DNA of 64,000 nt, taken from contig NZ_LFYT02000002.1 in NCBI RefSeq assembly GCF_001270065.2, positions 248,001-312,000 of the forward strand. Direction: 5' to 3'. Position 1 is the stretch's first letter. Every line of letters starts with the position of its first letter. This document shows positions 55,840 to 63,684 of the stretch, in pieces. The position numbers and the translations under genes are program-made. This DNA is from Limnohabitans planktonicus II-D5. Lineage in GTDB: Bacteria > Pseudomonadota > Gammaproteobacteria > Burkholderiales > Burkholderiaceae_C. The notes below the pieces were generated by a model that ran no database searches, was not told the origin of the DNA, and saw nothing but the letters and a program-made list of their open reading frames with translations.

Positions 55840-57204
55840 TCACACACCTGCTTTGCCCAGCAGGGCACCCGAGGGCGCGTCCTGTCGGTGTTCCTTGGGG
55901 TGCTCAGCCATGTACTTCAACACGCCGACGTAAGTGACCAACAGCAGGCCATAAACCACCAAGTAGGCCGTTAAGGTGAGCGCAATGTAGGGCGGCGGCA
56001 AGGTGGTGGCTGCTTCGCTGGTGCGCATCAAGCCATACACCAGGAAGGGCTGGCGACCGATCTCGGTCACGTACCAGCCCGCCAGTGTGGCGACCCAGCC
56101 GGAGAACGCCATGCCCGAGAGCACCCACAGCAGGGGCTTGGGCAGCACCACTTCCGACTGCCTGCGCTGACGCCACAAGCGCCAGGCGGTGAAACCGGCG
56201 ACCAACAACATCAACGAACCCACGCCCACCATCACCCGAAAGGCATAGAACACCGGCGCCACTGGGGGGTGCGCCCCTTCAAATTCGTTGATGCCCTTGA
56301 CTTCGCCGTCCATATCATGGGTCAAGATCAGGCTGGCCATTTTGGGAATCTTCACCGCGAAGTGGGTGGTGCGTGCTTCTTGGTCGGGAATGCCAAACAG
56401 CGTCAGCGGCGCACCGCGCTCGGTCTCCCAGATGCCCTCCATGGCAGCGACCTTGGCCGGTTGGTGCTCCAGCGTGTTGAGGCCGTGCATGTCGCCCACC
56501 AGGAACTGCAGCGGCATCACGCAAGCGGCGGTGAAGATAGCCGCACGCATGGCTTTGTGCGTGCCGCGCGTTGCGCTACCCTTGATCAGTTGCCAAGCGC
56601 ACAGACCAGCGATAAGGAACGAAGCGGTCAGCGCCGAAGCGAGCAACTTGTGCGAGAAGCGGTAGGGAAACGAAGGGTTGAAGACCACCGCCAGCCAATC
56701 GGTGGGGATGAATTGGCCATTGACGATTTCGAAACCTGCCGGGGTGTGCATCCAGGAGTTCAGGCTCAGGATCCAGAAGGCCGACATGGTGGTGCCGAAC
56801 GCCACCAAAAAAGTAGCCACCAGGTGCACCCGCTCACTCACCCTGCCACGGCCAAACAGCATGATGCCCAGAAAGCTGGCCTCCAGGAAAAACGCCGTCA
56901 GCACCTCATAGCCGAGCAGCGGCCCTGAAATATTGCCCGTGCGCTCCATGAATCCCGGCCAGTTGGTGCCGAACTGGAAACTCATCACAATGCCCGAGAC
57001 CACCCCCAGCGCAAAGGTGAGCGCGAACACCTTTGTCCAAAAATAGTAGGCTTCTTCCCACGCTTGGTCTTGGGTGCGGGCGAAGCGCCAACGGAAGAAC
57101 AGCAAGAACCAGCACAGCGCAATGGTGATGGTGGGAAACAGGATGTGAAAGCTGATGTTCGCTGCAAACTGAATGCGAGAGAGGATGAGGGCGTCGATGT
57201 CCAT
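55840..57204 (-). CDS. cydA: Cytochrome bd-type quinol oxidase subunit I, short Q-loop (CioA-like)
   Basis: Oxidises quinol and reduces O2 without pumping protons. The 454-residue subunit has haem ligands in ISFHILFP (His near 20) and RFSHKLLAS (His near 183), GYEVLTAFFLEASFLG with the conserved Glu pair near 99-107, and the quinol loop LNTLEHQPAKVAAMEG near 245-260. The Q loop is short, as in cyanide-insensitive oxidases, where E. coli CydA has a long insertion. It follows the GbsR/MarR regulator by 18 bases. Confidence 0.95.
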   Translation of the reverse strand: MDIDALILSRIQFAANISFHILFPTITIALCWFLLFFRWRFARTQDQAWEEAYYFWTKVFALTFALGVVSGIVMSFQFGTNWPGFMERTGNISGPLLGYEVLTAFFLEASFLGIMLFGRGRVSERVHLVATFLVAFGTTMSAFWILSLNSWMHTPAGFEIVNGQFIPTDWLAVVFNPSFPYRFSHKLLASALTASFLIAGLCAWQLIKGSATRGTHKAMRAAIFTAACVMPLQFLVGDMHGLNTLEHQPAKVAAMEGIWETERGAPLTLFGIPDQEARTTHFAVKIPKMASLILTHDMDGEVKGINEFEGAHPPVAPVFYAFRVMVGVGSLMLLVAGFTAWRLWRQRRQSEVVLPKPLLWVLSGMAFSGWVATLAGWYVTEIGRQPFLVYGLMRTSEAATTLPPPYIALTLTAYLVVYGLLLVTYVGVLKYMAEHPKEHRQDAPSGALLGKAGV

Positions 57205-57222
57205 GGTCGCTTTCTTTGGGGA

Positions 57223-57819
57223 TCATTCGCCGTGGCGTGAAGGGTTGATGTCAGACGCTTTGTGGGCTCGACCGGTCAGGCGGTCCTTGAGTTCGAGCAC
57301 TTTGGTCACTGTGGCCCCCATGCCCATGAGCTGCATGGCGGTCTCGGGCGCGAGCTTTTGCACATCGTCAAACCAGGTCATGAGGCGGTCGATCAGGTCG
57401 TGCATGTCGCGCATGCGATTTTGGGCATGGCGCTCGGCATCATTGCCAGGTGTCTCTAGCAAGGCGGTTCGCAGCATGGACAAGGTGGGCTCGATTTCAC
57501 GGCGGCGGCGCTCCTCGGCCAGCACCCGAAAGATTTCCCAGACGTCAGCCGGTGCTTCAAAGTACTCGCGCCTGTCACCCGCTTGGTGGCGCAAACGCAC
57601 CAGCCGCCAGGCCTGCAGCTCTTTGAGGCCCATGCTCACGTTGGAGCGCGAGAACGCCAGCGCTTCGGCAATCTCATCGGCGTTCAAGGCCTGCGGCGAC
57701 ACATAGAGCAGCGCGTAAATTTGACCCACGGTGCGGTTGATGCCCCACTTGCTGCCCATTTCACCGAAATGGGCGATGAACTCGCGGTTCAGGGAGGGAA
57801 TTTGATCTGAGATAGGCAT
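57223..57819 (-). CDS. GbsR/MarR-type winged-helix regulator upstream of cydAB
   Basis: This 198-residue regulator has the GbsR-type winged helix: MGSKWGINRTVGQIYALLYVSPQALNADEIAEALAFSRSNVSMGLKELQAWRLVRLRHQAGDRREYF-type sequence in residues 20-90, then a helical C-terminal half for dimerisation. It has no obvious ligand motif. It is the first gene of a gbsR-cydA-cydB unit and has a dyad just upstream, so control of the oxidase and of itself is likely but not shown. Confidence 0.88.
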   Translation of the reverse strand: MPISDQIPSLNREFIAHFGEMGSKWGINRTVGQIYALLYVSPQALNADEIAEALAFSRSNVSMGLKELQAWRLVRLRHQAGDRREYFEAPADVWEIFRVLAEERRRREIEPTLSMLRTALLETPGNDAERHAQNRMRDMHDLIDRLMTWFDDVQKLAPETAMQLMGMGATVTKVLELKDRLTGRAHKASDINPSRHGE

Positions 57820-57844
57820 GGGCCGATTTTAGACCGACTTTTTG

Positions 57845-57868
57845 AATTTTCAATAATTACTGAAAATT
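57845..57868. promoter_or_regulatory. AT-rich dyad upstream of gbsR-cydAB
   Basis: AATTTTCA (57845-57852) and TGAAAATT (57861-57868) form a perfect inverted repeat with an eight-base spacer, 26 bases upstream of the regulator's start. Size and position fit an operator for autoregulation. The rest of the 260-base gap to the next gene holds no clear feature. Confidence 0.5.
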
Positions 57869-58082
57869 TCGGAATACGTGTAGCTTATCGCTGCATGGGC
57901 AGACCCACGATGCCGCCCATGGCAACGATGTGTGGCAAGTTTGTGTGCATTGGACTGTCGGCATTGGTGATGCCGCTGTTGGCAAAGCCAGCCTGTGTTT
58001 CAGCGGCGAGTTTTTTCCGTTGGGAGTGGGGCCCAGGGCCTTCAACTATGAAGCCCCACTTGAGCACCGGAACTTGGCAGCA

Positions 58083-58859
58083 TCAGTCGTGTGCGGGATA
58101 GCCCGGCGGTGCTACAGCCGCGCCCTGAACCTGGTGGCGCACAAAGGCCTGCGCCACCCAGCCTAAATGTTTGGCGTCTTCGACAAACGCGTTCAGGTAT
58201 TGGCGCGCTTGCTCGCTGCGCTGCACGGGCATGCCCATGGCTTGGTGGATGACCATGAAGCGGCCGGGCAGCAGGCGCACGCCAATCAGTCGCTGCGCGT
58301 CGGCTTCTAACTGCTGCTTCACCCCAGCTGCCACTTCGAGGTGTTGGGCCATGAACACATCGACCACGGCGGGCGAGCTGGGTGCCCGCACGATGGCCGC
58401 TTGCCGCAGGTGGCGCGTCAAAAACAAATCGTAGGCGCTGCCTGCACCCACAGTGACGCGGGTGCCTGCTTGGTCCACCTCGGCGTTCCGGCGCAGTGGC
58501 GAATTGCTGCGAACCATGTAGGCCCCTTCAATTTGCACATAAGGCGGTGAAAAGTGCAGACCCTCGCCACGCACCGGGTCGATGGCAAAAAAGCCAATGT
58601 CGGCTTCGTCGCCGCGCACGCACCGCACTGCGTCGTCAGCTTTCTTGAAGACCCGCCATTCAATGCCCAGGCCCAACTGCGCCGCCAGCTTGCGCGACAG
58701 ATCGGCCGAGATGCCCGAGGGCTCGCCTGCCGCATCGAGACCGGCCAGCACCGGGTTGCCCAGGTTGATGGCCACGCGCAATATGCCGTGGGGCGCGACA
58801 AGCGGGGCAAGCTGCGAATCAATCAGGGGGGCTAAAGAAGGTGTAGATGGCGTGCTCAT
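58083..58859 (-). CDS. Solute-binding-family-3-type protein lacking a signal peptide
   Basis: This 258-residue protein matches amino-acid-type periplasmic binding proteins (SBP_bac_3): LRVAINLGNPVLAGLDAAGEPSGISADLSRKLAAQLG near 28-64, ADIGFFAIDPVRGEGLHFSPPYVQIEGAYMV near 85-115, then VTVGAGSAYDLFLTRHL. The start at 58859 (MSTPSTPSL) shows no export signal, and extending to 58895 adds only a weak one. No permease or ATPase gene is next to it. It may bind its ligand in the cytoplasm or be exported in another way; ligand unknown. Confidence 0.82.
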   Translation of the reverse strand: MSTPSTPSLAPLIDSQLAPLVAPHGILRVAINLGNPVLAGLDAAGEPSGISADLSRKLAAQLGLGIEWRVFKKADDAVRCVRGDEADIGFFAIDPVRGEGLHFSPPYVQIEGAYMVRSNSPLRRNAEVDQAGTRVTVGAGSAYDLFLTRHLRQAAIVRAPSSPAVVDVFMAQHLEVAAGVKQQLEADAQRLIGVRLLPGRFMVIHQAMGMPVQRSEQARQYLNAFVEDAKHLGWVAQAFVRHQVQGAAVAPPGYPAHD

Positions 58860-58995
58860 GGGACTCAAAAAATGGACAGGGCAACAAAACGCCATTTTAA
58901 AAACCTATCCGTGCAAACGGCTTACAAACACTGTCGCTGGCGTGGCCCGCGCCTATGGATTCAGCCCTGTGAAGTCGTCAATGCTCAAAGATGTT

Positions 58996-59165
58996 GTAGG
59001 TCGGCGGTCGAAGACCCCGTCATGGGCCTGTGCCGAAACTCATCATGTCGGACTCTGCGAGTACCGACCTACGAGGTGATGCCTTCTCGTAGGTCGGCGG
59101 TCGAAGACCCCGACATGGGCCTGTGCCCAAACCCATCATGTTGGAATCTGCGAGTGCAAACCTAC
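58996..59165. repeat. Tandem pair of REP-like double-hairpin units
   Basis: Two direct repeats of about 93 bases in the 400-base gap upstream of the solute-binding gene. Each holds a plus hairpin (58996-59022 and 59089-59116, GTAGGTCGG-C-GGTC-GAA-GACC-CCGAC type) and a minus hairpin (59045-59072; 59138-59165, decayed). The family is the same as at 51.1 and 29.9 kb. No gene was found elsewhere in the gap. Confidence 0.75.
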
Positions 59166-59258
59166 GAGATGACATCTCTCACAGATTTCAAAATTCAATG
59201 TGCAGGATCATTGGAGCAGTTTGTCAAATGCGCAGGCCGGTGTGTCATGCTGGTGTGT

Positions 59259-59927
59259 TCAGGTCAAGTGCCCGGTTTTCACCAGAATCAAACAGCCTTC
59301 GCGGCTGAAGGGCTGGTGCTGGCTCATGTGCGGGCTGCGCAGCCAGCTGCCTGCGGGGTAGTCGCCGTGCTCGTCGGAGAACACGCCTTCGACCACAAAG
59401 ATCTCTTCACCACCCCAATGCCGGTGTGGGCTGAAACAGGTCTCGGGTGCCCAGCGCACCAAGGCTGTGTTTTGCGTCTCGAAGGTGCACAGCGGCAAGA
59501 CTTTGAGGCCCTCCACCATGCCCTGACGCCATGAGCTGCGGCGCGTGTCGATGACCACGCGTTGGTCGTCACGCGCATCCAGATGGCGCAGCTTGACAAA
59601 CAAGGTGCAACCTTCGGGGGAGGACGGCGCGTGCGATGTGCCCACCGGGTTTTTGATGTAAGTGCCGGGGCCATACACCCCGTGCTCGTCGTGCAGTGTG
59701 CCTTCGAGCACCAGAATTTCTTCGCCCCCGCCGTGCGTGTGGCGGGCAAAGGCCGCGCCGGGCGCATAGCGCACGATGGACGTGGCCCGCGCCAATTCGC
59801 CGCCGTCTCGCTCAAGCATGCGGCGCGACACGCCCGATGCGGGCGATTCCACCCAATCGATTGAGGGGCTGTGCACGACGCAGCGCTGGGTCAGGTCGGC
59901 GTTGAGCGTGAAGTGTTCGGTGTGCAT
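59259..59927 (-). CDS. Bicupin protein (ChrR-like cupin repeats)
   Basis: This 222-residue protein consists of two cupin domains. The first has FARHTHGGGEEILVLEGTLHDEHGVYGPGTYIKNP near 60-95, the second FSPHRHWGGEEIFVVEGVFSDEHGDYPAGSWLRSP near 165-200. Each carries the His-x-His...Glu metal set of the ChrR cupin. No zinc-binding anti-sigma domain is present, so it is not a ChrR regulator itself. It lies 32 bases after the SelD fusion on the same strand and is probably the third gene of the sen operon. Role unknown; a metal-dependent enzyme or oxidant-sensing protein is possible. Confidence 0.85.
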   Translation of the reverse strand: MHTEHFTLNADLTQRCVVHSPSIDWVESPASGVSRRMLERDGGELARATSIVRYAPGAAFARHTHGGGEEILVLEGTLHDEHGVYGPGTYIKNPVGTSHAPSSPEGCTLFVKLRHLDARDDQRVVIDTRRSSWRQGMVEGLKVLPLCTFETQNTALVRWAPETCFSPHRHWGGEEIFVVEGVFSDEHGDYPAGSWLRSPHMSQHQPFSREGCLILVKTGHLT

Positions 59928-59959
59928 GAGGTTTCAGGCGTTGGTGGATTTTTTGGCGT

Positions 59960-62314
59960 TCAGGTTTTCAGCAACACGGGCTCAATGGCTTCGCCTTGCG
60001 CGGTGATGCGGCCAATCATGGCGGTGTGCGCATAGCCTGCCGCTTTCAGGGCTTGCACACAGGCCACAGCTTGCGCAGCGGGCACGCTGGCCAGCAGGCC
60101 GCCTGCGGTTTGCGGGTCAAACAGCAAGGGGTAGCGTGGGTCATTCACAAACTCGTCGGCGTTGCGCAGGGCGCGGCGCAGTCGCACATTGGCCGGTTGC
60201 AAAGAACTGACAATGCCCGCCTTGACGCAGTCCACCGCACCGTCCAGCAGGGGCAGTGTGCTCATGTTCAGTTCGGCGTCCACACCCGATGGTCGCGTCA
60301 TCTCGACCAGGTGGCCCAGCAGGCCAAAGCCCGTGAGGTCGGTGCAGGCGGTGGCCCCATGGCTGTGCAAAATTTTGGCGCCCATCTGGTTGGACTGCAC
60401 CATCGATTGCAAGGCCGCAGCAATCCAGCGGCCCTTGGCCGCATGGCGAGCGTGCGCTGCAAACAAGGTGCCGGTGCCCATGGGCTTGGTCAGCAGCAGC
60501 ACATCGCCAGGCTGCATGCCGCCCTTGCGCATCACACCGTTCATGTTCTCGTCGATCAGGCCGTTGATGGCAAAGCCCAGGGCCAGTTCTGCGCCCTCCC
60601 CCGTGTGGCCACCCACCAAGGCGCAGCCTGCAGCGTTCAGCACCTCGATCGCCCCGCCCATCATTTGGGTCAACAGGTCTTCGACTTTGCTCTCCAGCCC
60701 TGGCGGCACGGTGACCACGGCGGTTGCGGTTTGCGGCTCGGCCCCCATGGCAAAAATATCTCCCAGCGCGTGGTTGGCGGCCACCTTGCCGAACAAATAG
60801 GGGTCGTCAATGAAGGCTCGGAAAAAGTCCACCGTCTGCACCACAGCCATACCGGGCGGCACACGCACCACGGCCGCGTCGTCGGGCGAATGCAGGCCAA
60901 TCAACACATCAGGCCGTTCGACCGCTTGCAATTGCCCCAAGGCACGCGACAACACATTGGCACCCACTTTGGCACCGCACCCCCCGCAGCGCATGGCGAT
61001 GGCCGAGATGGCTTGCAAGGACTCTTCAGCGGTCAAGCGCAAATGTGTGGCAGGCGCTTTGCCTGGGGCCTGCATGTCTCTCAGCAGTTGGCACATCGCC
61101 CGAACGGTGGTGCGCAAGCGGGTGTCCGGCGCGCTGGCGTGCATGTTGGGCAATTCGGTGAATCGGCGCATGAATTCACGGTCAATCCGGTCTTTCCAAC
61201 GCCAGACCCAATTGCCACCAAAGCCCCACGAACCGCGTGAACCCACGGCGAAGCGGTTGCCGGTCGAGATCAGGGCCAACCAGTGACGCTGTGGGTTGTA
61301 GGCCACGAGTTTTTGACCGCGCAAGCTGCGGCGCAAATTTTCGGCCAGTGGCTTGCCCATGCGCACCGCAAACACACCTGCTTTTTCAAGCGGACGCTCG
61401 GCAAACGAGGCGATGTCTCCTGCTGCAAAAACCCGCGGGTCGTTCAGGCTTTGCAACTGGGGACTCACCAAAATGAAACCTTTGTCGTCGAGGGCTAAGC
61501 CTGTACTTTGCAGCCATGTCGGTCCCCCAGCTTGTGTGACCCACAGGGTCTCGTCGGCATCGAAGGTGCGGCCGTCGCGTGTGTGCAAGCAGCCTTGCGA
61601 GACCTGTACCACCTCGGCATGTGTGTGCAGCTCCACCTTGCGCTCTTGCAGCACTTGGACAAAGCGTTGACGCACGCCCGGGTTGTGGGTGGGCAAGATC
61701 GAATCGCCTGCGGTCAGCAGAACAAACTTCAGGTCTTCGGGGCTTCGCCCCATGGCTTTGAGTTCGTTGCGCAATCGGTGTTGCATGGACAGCACCAACT
61801 CCACCCCGCCCGCCCCTGCGCCCACCACGGCAATGGTCATGGGTCCCCGGTGGCTGGGCCAATGGCGCGCTTTGTCCATCAGGTTCAGCCAGCCTTGGTT
61901 GAACCGTGCAATCGGCTTGACCGGCATCGCCAAGGCTTGTGCGCCTTCCACGTTTTGCACCTGCGGGGTTGAACCGATGTTGATCGACAACAGGTCATAG
62001 GCCACAGGTGGGCGGTTTTTACAAATGACTTTTTGGTTTTGCCGGTCGATGCCCACCGCTGCGTCGTGGTAGAGACGCGCACCAGCAAAGGCACACAGTC
62101 GACCCAGATCGATGTGCACCTCGTCAAAGCTGTAGTGGCCCGCGATGTAGCCGGGCAACATACCCGAATAAGGCGTGTCGATGTCGGTGCAGATCACGGT
62201 GATGCGCACACCGGCTTCGGGCTTCATGGCGAACATGCGCAGCACGCCCACATGGCTGTGTCCGCCGCCGACCAGCACCAGATCGCGCAGCACGGGTGGA
62301 TGAGAAGATTGCAT
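59960..62314 (-). CDS. selD: FAD-dependent oxidoreductase-selenophosphate synthetase fusion (SenC/SelD type)
   Basis: A 784-residue two-domain protein. Residues 10-400 are an NDH-2-like flavoprotein, with the FAD motif LVLVGGGHSHVG at 14-23 and a second nucleotide motif IAVVGAGAGGVEL near 163-175. Residues 430-784 are SelD, which makes selenophosphate from selenide and ATP. The catalytic Cys is in MRCGGCGAKVG (Cys446; E. coli Cys17), with an extra Cys443 and Ala where E. coli has Cys19. GDIFAMGA, VGGHTGEGAELALGFAI and DLTGFGLLGHL follow. The fusion is known in other bacteria. The ATG directly abuts the senB stop (TGAATG), so selenophosphate is probably passed to the sugar pathway. Confidence 0.93.
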   Translation of the reverse strand: MQSSHPPVLRDLVLVGGGHSHVGVLRMFAMKPEAGVRITVICTDIDTPYSGMLPGYIAGHYSFDEVHIDLGRLCAFAGARLYHDAAVGIDRQNQKVICKNRPPVAYDLLSINIGSTPQVQNVEGAQALAMPVKPIARFNQGWLNLMDKARHWPSHRGPMTIAVVGAGAGGVELVLSMQHRLRNELKAMGRSPEDLKFVLLTAGDSILPTHNPGVRQRFVQVLQERKVELHTHAEVVQVSQGCLHTRDGRTFDADETLWVTQAGGPTWLQSTGLALDDKGFILVSPQLQSLNDPRVFAAGDIASFAERPLEKAGVFAVRMGKPLAENLRRSLRGQKLVAYNPQRHWLALISTGNRFAVGSRGSWGFGGNWVWRWKDRIDREFMRRFTELPNMHASAPDTRLRTTVRAMCQLLRDMQAPGKAPATHLRLTAEESLQAISAIAMRCGGCGAKVGANVLSRALGQLQAVERPDVLIGLHSPDDAAVVRVPPGMAVVQTVDFFRAFIDDPYLFGKVAANHALGDIFAMGAEPQTATAVVTVPPGLESKVEDLLTQMMGGAIEVLNAAGCALVGGHTGEGAELALGFAINGLIDENMNGVMRKGGMQPGDVLLLTKPMGTGTLFAAHARHAAKGRWIAAALQSMVQSNQMGAKILHSHGATACTDLTGFGLLGHLVEMTRPSGVDAELNMSTLPLLDGAVDCVKAGIVSSLQPANVRLRRALRNADEFVNDPRYPLLFDPQTAGGLLASVPAAQAVACVQALKAAGYAHTAMIGRITAQGEAIEPVLLKT

Positions 62315-63304
62315 TCAAAGGGCCCAAAGGTCTTGCACCCAGCGGTGCAATGCAGCGCGTTCGGCGCTCGGTTCAAACAAAGGTGCGCGCAAAGCGCATT
62401 GATGCTGCAAGTGTGCCACCAGAGAATGACCGGTTTGTGGTGATCGGCATGCCAGCAGCAAATCAGCCAAGGCTTTAGCGTTGCCCGGCTCAAAAAGGCC
62501 GGCGTAATTTTCGCCCAACAGGCCCATATTGCCGTCGATGCGCGAGGCCAAAACGGGTGTACCGCTGCGCATGGCTTCCATCAGCACATGTGCGCCACCT
62601 TCCATGCGACTGCAGTGCACCAGCAGGTGCGCGCGCTGGATGCGCTGCAGTGTTTGCGCGTGAGGCAAAGCCCCCAACCAGCGGTAATGCGGACACTGCG
62701 CCTGCGTGACTTGCGCGGCCTGGCCCAGCGCCGGATCGAGCGCTGCACCGATGTGGTCGATCAACAGGCCCGAGTCTGGCGGCAAGCACCCTGCTGCAGC
62801 CATCAGGGTGAGAGGGTCTTTTTCTTCACGCAAATGGCCCACCATGACGACGCGCACATGGCGAGAGGTCTTGGGCAAAGTCTGACGCATGCCCGTGGAC
62901 TGAAAGATGACCCGCGCCTTGGTTTGGTGTGCGGGCGGCAAGGCCTTGATACCCCATTCTTGCAGTACCACCAGTGAATGGGCCAGAGACAAAGACTGTT
63001 GGGCCAGGGGGTCGTGGCCAATGTCGCGGTACAGGTCGGTGCCGGTGAGCACCACGCCCAAGCCGCGCTGGCCATGTTTGGCGTGCCAGGCTTGCACCGA
63101 GTCGGCTGAGCGGCGGGCGTGCAGCGCCAGCATCAGATCATCGCTGTCGGATTGGTCATCGGGCCATTGCCGAACGATGCGAGCAGAATGTGCAGACAAC
63201 AGCTGTTGCCAGCGGCGTGCAGTTTGCCAGTTGCCATTGTTGGCATCGGCCAAAGCAGGGCTGACAATGACCACACCAAGTTTTTGCATGGACGGTTTAT
63301 ACAT
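62315..63304 (-). CDS. senB: SenB-type selenosugar synthase (TIGR04348 glycosyltransferase)
   Basis: A GT4-like transferase of 329 residues. Family blocks (TIGR04348) are GNWQTARRWQQLL near 24-36, LTGTDLYRDI near 86-95, VGHLREEKDPLTLMAA near 155-170, and RMEGGAHVLMEAMRSGTPVLAS near 234-255, with the GT4 E-x7-E pair. In Variovorax, SenB forms a seleno-glucose derivative from selenophosphate and UDP-GlcNAc, which SenA then joins to hercynine to make selenoneine. I chose ATG 63304 (GAGG upstream); 63289 is an alternative, and an open extension to 63598 is unconserved. It is the first gene of senB-selD-cupin. SenA is not visible in the window. Confidence 0.9.
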   Translation of the reverse strand: MYKPSMQKLGVVIVSPALADANNGNWQTARRWQQLLSAHSARIVRQWPDDQSDSDDLMLALHARRSADSVQAWHAKHGQRGLGVVLTGTDLYRDIGHDPLAQQSLSLAHSLVVLQEWGIKALPPAHQTKARVIFQSTGMRQTLPKTSRHVRVVMVGHLREEKDPLTLMAAAGCLPPDSGLLIDHIGAALDPALGQAAQVTQAQCPHYRWLGALPHAQTLQRIQRAHLLVHCSRMEGGAHVLMEAMRSGTPVLASRIDGNMGLLGENYAGLFEPGNAKALADLLLACRSPQTGHSLVAHLQHQCALRAPLFEPSAERAALHRWVQDLWAL

Positions 63305-63502
63305 GAATGGCAGTACCTCGTCGGGTACAGGGCCGGCCGCCCCAAGCGCATGGTTTGGACGGTCTTTGCGGGCTGCCAGGGGCCCGTGCACAGCGCCGTG
63401 CGCATGGCCAACCCTGAGGTTTTGGCCCTTGCCATGCAAGGCACCCGAGAACGCATGCTGGGGCTGATGCGAGCCTGGCAAAACGCTTTGGCCAATCTGT
63501 AG
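63305..63502 (+). pseudogene. Open plus-strand fragment upstream of senB, unrecognised
   Basis: A plus-strand frame that is open through senB in antisense continues to TAG at 63500-63502. Outside senB it reads GYRAGRPKRMVWTVFAGCQGP and ends RERMLGLMRAWQNALANL, which looks like coding sequence with a good helical end. The only ATG in the outside part is 63350, giving 50 residues. It may be the 3' end of a gene whose 5' part has been lost, or chance. The rest of the gap to 63684 shows nothing I can name. Confidence 0.3.
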
Positions 63503-63684
63503 GTGTCCCCCTTGTCCGGCATGAGCCAGCCCTAGTGGGAGTGGGGCCACGTCGCCTGGTTTCAGGAGTGGTGGACAGTGCGCAACCGCCAGCGCCATTT
63601 GGGCACGCGCAGTGCCAGCTTCAGGGGAATCAACAAGCCCTATGGCTTTTGAGTCTGCATGGATGAGCTGGCTCTTTTTTCTCT

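Noticed and set aside
59089..59165. The 93-base tandem as a CRISPR or satellite
   Set aside because: Only two copies, and each is built of hairpin units found elsewhere; better explained as a REP-like element.
59996..61240. A 414-codon plus-strand frame
   Set aside because: Antisense to the SelD fusion; His/Arg/Gln-rich shadow composition. Similar long antisense frames opposite nuoL (35038-36189), thrS (21943-23175), aceA (23490-24740), mutL (25373-26698) and pnp (48403-49755) were rejected for the same reason.
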